From Doryteuthis pealeii (taxonomy: Eukaryota; Mollusca; Cephalopoda; Myopsida; Loliginidae), in NCBI GenBank assembly GCA_023376005.1, contig CM042176.1:15641316-15705315 (forward strand): DNA of 64,000 bases, given 5' to 3'. The notes beneath the pieces are model-generated. The model was given only the letters and a program-made list of their open reading frames with translations, was not told where the DNA came from and did no database searches. Shown here piece after piece: positions 55,842 through 63,831 of this stretch. Position 1 is the stretch's first letter; every line of letters starts with the position of its first letter. The position numbers were made by a program, and so were the translations under genes.

Positions 55842-56791
55842 CGTATTGATTAGTATTACGTAATGGCATCCTCACTGCGACCATCACCTGTGATGTTGCT
55901 ACATCTCCACGACAAACAAAAGGCAAGTACGCTATCGCCTCAATCCATATGCAACTCATTGTTACATCATTTCTGAAGGGTTAAAATCAGTCCACGTTGA
56001 GATTTAGATAAAAAAAAAAGAATAAGAAAAGAAAGAATGGCCCGGTCAACCGAAAATCTTAAGTACGGGTCAACAAATAAATAAATAAATAAATCCCACA
56101 CACACATGGAGTAAATAACTAAACCTCCAGACAGAGTGGCGGCCATCCTTGAAGAAGTGTACTTTGAAGTTAACGGGTCAACAAATAAATAAATAAATAA
56201 ATAAATAGATAAATCCCCCACACATGGAGTAAATAACTAAACCTCCAGACAGAGTGGCGGCCATCCTTGAAGAAATGTACTTTGAAGTTGACGGGTCAAC
56301 AAATAAATAAATAAATAGATAAATCCCACACACACATGGAGTAAATAACTAAATCTCCAGACAGAGTGGCGGCCATCCTTGAAGAAGTGTACTTTGAAGT
56401 TGACGGGTCAACAAATAAATAAATGAATCCCACACACAGATCGAGTAAATGACTAAACTTCCAGACAGAGTGGCGGTTATCCTTGAAGGAGTGTACTTTG
56501 AAGATGAATAAAAATTTGTGTCAGATTTGGAATACAACTACATGTTAGAAATAACATGAATTAAGATTAATGACTTTTTAATTACAAAGGTGAGTAAAAA
56601 TGTAATGCCATTTTGTTTAGGACAGGTATAATTACCAACACAGAAACATGTATCATACATCAAAATGAAGCTGATCCTCTGTGGATCACATCCCTACTTC
56701 TCCACATAGTCACCGTAAATGGCATGTATATATAAATATAAATAATAATATACTTTACATAACAATGCTTCAAAAGCAAATTATCAAATTC

Positions 56792-56844
<53 letters not shown>

Positions 56845-59800
56845 TCCATTATTATGCATTTCTATAATAAAATGGTCGTTCCAATATATTTTTTAACATT
56901 CACTACAGTTTATCATGTCTAATTCTTACTTTATATTGACAGCCCTATCAACTGGGGCTTTAGAATACACCGACTGCACCTCTGCAGAGAGGTAAGACTT
57001 GCCCCCGCCCATGGGGCCACCCGTTAGCTGTAGGTGGCGACCCGTGATGCTTAAGGATGGAATCCTGGTGGATAAGCAGTCCATGACATGCAACACTCCA
57101 CTTAGACCTTTACGTAGGCTAGACGAGCAGTCGGAGAGGCCCCCTCCGATCAATCGGCTAGTCACGTCAAGCCCTAGCACCTATATGATTGTCCCAATCC
57201 TATTGCCCTTATGGCAAACACCAGCCCTTTTTATCATATGGGTGCTAGATGGCGGTGGCAGAGGGTCTTCATGCCCTGGGAATAACGTTAAACTCTATCT
57301 GATGGTGAGGTTCCCTTTCTGGAGGTCTGAGGAATGTGGAGCACCCCTTCATCACTATTGCTCCCAGTTCCACTCTGATCCGGAGTGGTAGTACCTGTTA
57401 GGGTCCCATCTATGACTCAAATAGAAAAATGTATTTATTAAAAAAATGATTATCCATTAAGAATGAATTTATTTCAAAGCTTTGTCGGCATTACATGAAC
57501 CACTGAGGTTGATATGCCGTAAAACAAAACAAATAAATAAACAAACCTTGCATTGATATGAATATCTACGTAACGCTCGGCTAGGAAAAAGGCAGGTAAT
57601 CCAAGATGGCAGATATATTTACGACCGGTCACAGACACTTTAATTGGCGGCAAAACTGAAAAATAGAAGGTATTATTTGGATTATTCGGACTATTGTTGT
57701 ATGGATTTAAAAAATAATTTATTGAAATGCCGACACGTGTTTCGACCAAGAGTTTGTCCTTGTATACATTGTATCCTATTTAGCATTATCTTAAATACAA
57801 AATAAAATGAAATGATAATAGAAATATCAAAATATCTTGCCCTGAGGAAGACCACTTTTTTGCATACTTAAATTTTATGTTTCTCTATTATTGTTTTATT
57901 CTATTTTATTATTTCTCTGAATGTTTGAGATGACGCTTGATGATACGTTATTCAGACTATTGTCCTTATCTCCATTGTTGTCTGTACAACGTTTCGGCCG
58001 ATGTGCCCTCCGGCCTTCTTCAGGTATTTCTTGTCGGACTCGGGAACCTTCTTTACGTAATCAGGAACCTTCTTGTCGTAATCGGGAACGATCACGGAAC
58101 TTTGAAGCCAACCCTTTATCTCTAGGCTGCAGGTTCAATCCTGGTCAGGGGCAGCAGTAACATAGAATAATAATTAACACAGTTTAACACCGGTACCCCA
58201 GCTATGGTTAGCGGAATGAGAACAGGATACTCCCATGGATTGAATAAAGGGTTGGGTTCAAAGTTCCGTGATGGCTCCCGATTACGACCAGAAGGTTCCT
58301 GATTACCAAGTTCGAGAAGGTTAAAAAAAATTCAGAGAAATGAAAAATAGAATAGCAAAGGTTAACATTCATGAAATATGTCTCAATAGAAATACAGTGA
58401 TCCCTTGACTTACGAGTTTAATTCGTTCAATTTCCTCGTATATCAAATCAATAGAAATACAGTGATCCCTTGACTTACGAGTTTAATTCGTTCAATTTCC
58501 TCGTATATCAAATCAATAGAAATACAGTGATCCCTTGACTTACGAGTTTAATTCGTTCAATTTCCTCGTATATCAAATCAATAGAAATACAGTGATCCCT
58601 TGACTTACGAGTTTAATTCGTTCAATTTCCTCGTATATCAAATCAATAGAAATACAGTGATCCCTTGACTTACGAGTTTAATTCGTTCAATTTCCTCATA
58701 TATCAAATCAATTTTCCGTAAATAGCGGATTCGTGCATCCTGGTCTCCTGTCCTAAAAAGCTAAGCGGTGCTTGCTCAAAATGTGAACCGTGGTAGTTAT
58801 GAACTCCTTAGCTGTTTGAAGGCATTTTCCCGACAAGTTAATACGATATGAAAGCGATATTTTATCGCCCTCCATGTATTTTCTCGGCAAGTAAATCTAA
58901 ATATTTTAACCCCTCCTATTTAAACTATTTTTTAGCTTCTACACTATTTATTTCTTAGTTTAAAGTCATTTCTTCTTTACTAACCCTTAATTAATACCTT
59001 TTTTTCTCCGTACTAAGTGGTGTTTATTTATCGAAAGTACATTACTTATTGTTTCTCCTATTTGTACCATTCCTTCTACTCCTTCTATCGGAAATTGGGT
59101 TATCTGCCCCTATTAGTTGCTGGAATCAGACGCCAGGGGCAGACCCTAAAATTCCACTGAACAGATACGGCAGGCACGAGGGTAAGACCCAAGTCGGCAC
59201 CCGTGAGAAACACGCCAACTACGACTAGCAGAACAACAGAAACACAGCGACTTTACCGGACAACTTAGAGACATTGCAAAAACCAATATAAATAAGATAA
59301 GTGTATTTGAAACTCTTTGTATTATCAAAATATATCCCCGCCAAGAGAAATCCTCTGGGAACTCTGAAAGACAATTACACTACTCTTAAAGACATTTGCA
59401 TAATAATTGTATACTCTAACACATAATACTAACCCAGAATAAACTGTTAACCCAAATATACACCCTATATTTGCCTTGTATCTTTCCGTCACAACAGTCA
59501 TATTTGTAACGTTACTACTTGTCTACTTTATTTCTGTTACTTCATGTTAGCGTAAAACCCCTGTTAGCTCAGTAATTCCTTAATTTAATTCTTCCCCGTT
59601 TTGTGTCTTGTATTTAGGGATTAAGACAATATTATATCAGACATTTTTTGCTACCTTTTAACAGTTACCACTCATGCCTTTTAGCGGCCGACACTTAGGC
59701 TATGTGGCCTAGCCTCCTTGTTTAACTTAATACTCCTCGTCATTGTTTTATTTAACTGTTAGCATTTTAAAAGAGTTTGCTGTTATTTCTTCTTCTTGTT

Positions 59801-60350
59801 ATTCTAAGTTTGCTGTTATTAATTCTTGTTGTTATTCTAAGTTTATTTTACGTTTCAGCTTTTGCAACTTCGTATAGTGAATAAACCTGTCCTGTACCCA
59901 CTGTATTTTGTCAGAGTCTTCATTGTTCGAGGGAGTTTACCTACACGCAACAAGACAAAGCAAAAAATTGACTGAGTGACAGATCGTAACATGGAAAACT
60001 TATAAGTTGGGGCTCTTGTAAGTGAAGGTACCTCTGTAAGCTATATATCAAAACTCGTGTTCCTTAAAAGTACGACCGTTATCATCTTGCAACAACCTCT
60101 GGTTAAAAATGAGACCGTCCAAGATGAAATGCAATGTTATTTATTCGCCGAATTCTTATTTAAGCAACACCAGGATTTACATTTTTGTATTTCATCTTGG
60201 ACGATTTAGACGATCTCATTTTTAAACAGAAGCTTTTGCACGATGATAACGGTTTGAAGATTAAGGAACAAGCGTGTTGATATGTAGATTGATCCAGGAG
60301 GACACAACTTCGTCACATAACCCATTTTAGTATCTGAAATTCAAAGATGA

Positions 60351-60394
<44 letters not shown>

Positions 60395-60642
60395 TTCTGT
60401 TTTGCTAACGGTCATTTCATCCCGTCTTATTTTTGTTGAAGACCGATCCACGTGCGGTCGATGCAGATATTCCGAGGGTCCTCACATCAGTGAGGAGGGC
60501 CGATGTTGCTTTTTTAAAACCGTAGAGAGGAAGGCCCCGAAACTGTTTGCACATTCTGTCCTGGTGAGCCCATGCATTTGTAAACATTCTTTGTTTTTTC
60601 AATATATCATATTCACACTGTCGGATTAAGTTCCATTTTATT

Positions 60643-60701
<59 letters not shown>

Positions 60702-61009
60702 AAGCCTAATGAGTCAGAGACTATCTACCTAGGTCTCTAATTGATCATCAGGATAATTCTGACTATCTTTTATTAGCTCTACTTTTAGTATTGGGCACTT
60801 TAATATATTTAACTTAGGCAACTCTTAAAGTATGTTTTTTTCTTTTGGGCACTTTTATAATACCATCTGATTTTTTTCAGGAGGTGCAGATGATTTGGTC
60901 TATTCTTTTTTTTATATATTCTTTTTACTCCAGGCAAAAGTTTGTATTGTGGAATTACAAACTATAAAGCCGGGAGTTTTTTTTATACTGTCGAAGTTTA
61001 GAAACTAAC

Positions 61010-61062
<53 letters not shown>

Positions 61063-61141
61063 AGAAAAGTAGACAAACACGGGATGTTGTGTTTGTCTAC
61101 TTTTCTCCACATACTGTCGGATTAACCTCCTCACATTTCTA

Positions 61142-61198
<57 letters not shown>

Positions 61199-61726
61199 AA
61201 TAAATGGAAGTTAATCCGACAGAATGAATTTAACATTTATTTACACATTTGTCTTATGAAAAAACAAAATATACAGATTTTTACACCTCGAAGATAATCT
61301 ACGAACACTACAAAAAAAAAAAAAAAATTTTACCAACACCACAAACTTTTTGAAACTTAACATCTTCTTTCAACTGTGCTGTGGACGGGTAAATAACTTC
61401 AATAGCTGAATTATATTTTGAACATTTTTGATAATCTCTTACACTTTTTTTATATATTTACACCAAATTCTTTTTGAGTTTTTTGGATTAAAAAATGCTT
61501 CTGTTTTGTTTTTTTAAATAAAATTTATTTTATTTTTGATACAGAATGCGCATTTGAAAAAATTCAAGCATTCCAGCGTGTGTTTGTACCCCCTATTTCT
61601 TCCAACGGTTTTTTATCCCTTCTTTCCTTCATATGTTTTGCTCGATGATGATGACCCTCTACTAAGCGGTCGAAACAGATTCTGTCAGCGGATTATAATT
61701 ACTAATTGTTTTTTCAAAATGTTAAA

Positions 61727-61788
<62 letters not shown>

Positions 61789-62135
61789 AGAGAAAGGAAA
61801 ATAATCCGACGGTACGAGTATAGATAAAAGAATATGAAAACAACACAATATGCTGTTAAAGGGAAAAGATTTTATATCATATTCATAGCTAATATTGAAC
61901 AATATTTCGATTTATAAAAATCATCTTCAGAGCTTGTTTATACTCCGGACTTATCAATAGCGGAGACGAAAATAATATGAATTTAAAACGAAAACATTGA
62001 TAAGTCCGGAGTATAAACAAGCTCTGAAGATGATTTTTATAAATCGAAATATTGTTCAATATTAGCTATGAATATGATATAAAATCTTTTCACTTTAACA
62101 GCATATTGTGTTGTTTTCATATCCTTTTATCTATA

Positions 62136-62182
<47 letters not shown>

Positions 62183-62904
62183 TTATTTTGTAGGAGATAC
62201 ATATATCAGGTTTGGGCATTCGTATGAAGCATTAAAGGAATAAATATCGGAAACTCAGTTGTTTTTTAGTAGAGTTTCGTTTATTTAGTAGTAGTAAATT
62301 TTCAGGATTTTTTAGCCCCCTTCTTCAGACTGTGTAAGGTCACTAGTGTTGCTGGCTTCTGGCTGTTCCTTCTAGTGAGGGGGTGGGTAGCTGCTGTGAT
62401 AGTGTAGTTGTCATCTTTGTGTGTGGGTGTACATGGCACTGATTGGTCAGTTGGTAATTTTAGTTGTATATATATTATGTTTGTTTCTAAACTTCGACAG
62501 TATAACAAATTTTTAAAAACCCCGGCTTTATAGTTTGTAATTACAATTTACTCGTTTTAATCTATTATCCTCGTATTTAGCTCTGTTGAGCGAGGATCAA
62601 AACTAGTTAGCTAACTATAAAGTACGGAAGAGGTGGTCAGCAGTTCAAACGTCGGTAGATGAATTGCCAATGGCCGCTTACCGACTCTTTATCTATACCC
62701 ATTCTGACAAGGGCAGATCACTCTATTCAGACTAAACAAAGGGCAGATCATTCTACTTATACACTAACTCCTTTTTTTTCTCTTTTGTCACTCCCCTCCT
62801 TCTATTATAAAAATTTTTTTAATAATTAATCTATGAGCGGTCTTTTTAAAGCTCTAAGCACACACACAAACACACACACACACCACACACACAACACACA
62901 TAAT

Positions 62905-62948
<44 letters not shown>

Positions 62949-63766
62949 TAGAGTATACCCAAAATTGACTTAAATGCGTTTTTGACAAAATGAATTTAGC
63001 CCCCCCCCTACAGAAAATAATTTACCAAAAATCAGGGAATTATCGGATTTTTAAGAAATTTTCAGTGTTGATTTATCAATGAATGAACTTATAATGCATT
63101 ATTTATTTTATTTCAAAATTTTCTCATTTTTTCAGGTCACTTAATTTTGACTCCCCCTTTATTTTGGGGGTGTCAAATCTCGGAGAGTTGGTCAGCGTTT
63201 GATACTATTACAGTGAAAATACAAAGATAAAAGACCGAAGTTGTGAATAGACAAAAATTAAGGGAATATTCTATGAGAAAATAAGTACTGAAATCAGAAA
63301 ATAAAATGTCAAAAATAAAAATAATAATTTTTGGGAGATTTCTTTTTTACTCGTTTCGATAATTATTTAATTTGCTATTATCTTATAAAAGAAAAAATTA
63401 TACATCGATATTTTTCTGCTTAAAAAGGTGGGGGGGCTAAATTTTCAATAGAGTTTTTCTTCAAAACTTATACTTTGTTTGACTAAAATGAGGTTTGCAT
63501 TAAATAGATATTTATTTCTAGAATCTAAGAATATAACATCTTAAACTTAACATCATAATATTTTTTATTTTAAATGAATTTTATATATTAATTTTTCATA
63601 GCAAAAATACTTAATCAAAGTTTTGAAATGAAATAACTGATGCATTATAAAATTCATTAATTGATGAATCAATACTGAAACTTAAGGGCCCTTAAGTTTC
63701 TCCTTTTTTTTCTTTTCTCTTTCGCTCTATTAAAATTGCTGATCAAAAAAAGCATGTCATTATTTT

Positions 63767-63831
<65 letters not shown>

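Noticed and set aside
60710..60760. Further hammerhead on the minus strand (CTGATGATCAATTAGAGACC)
   Set aside because: The CUGAUGA part is present but no GAAA follows at the right place.
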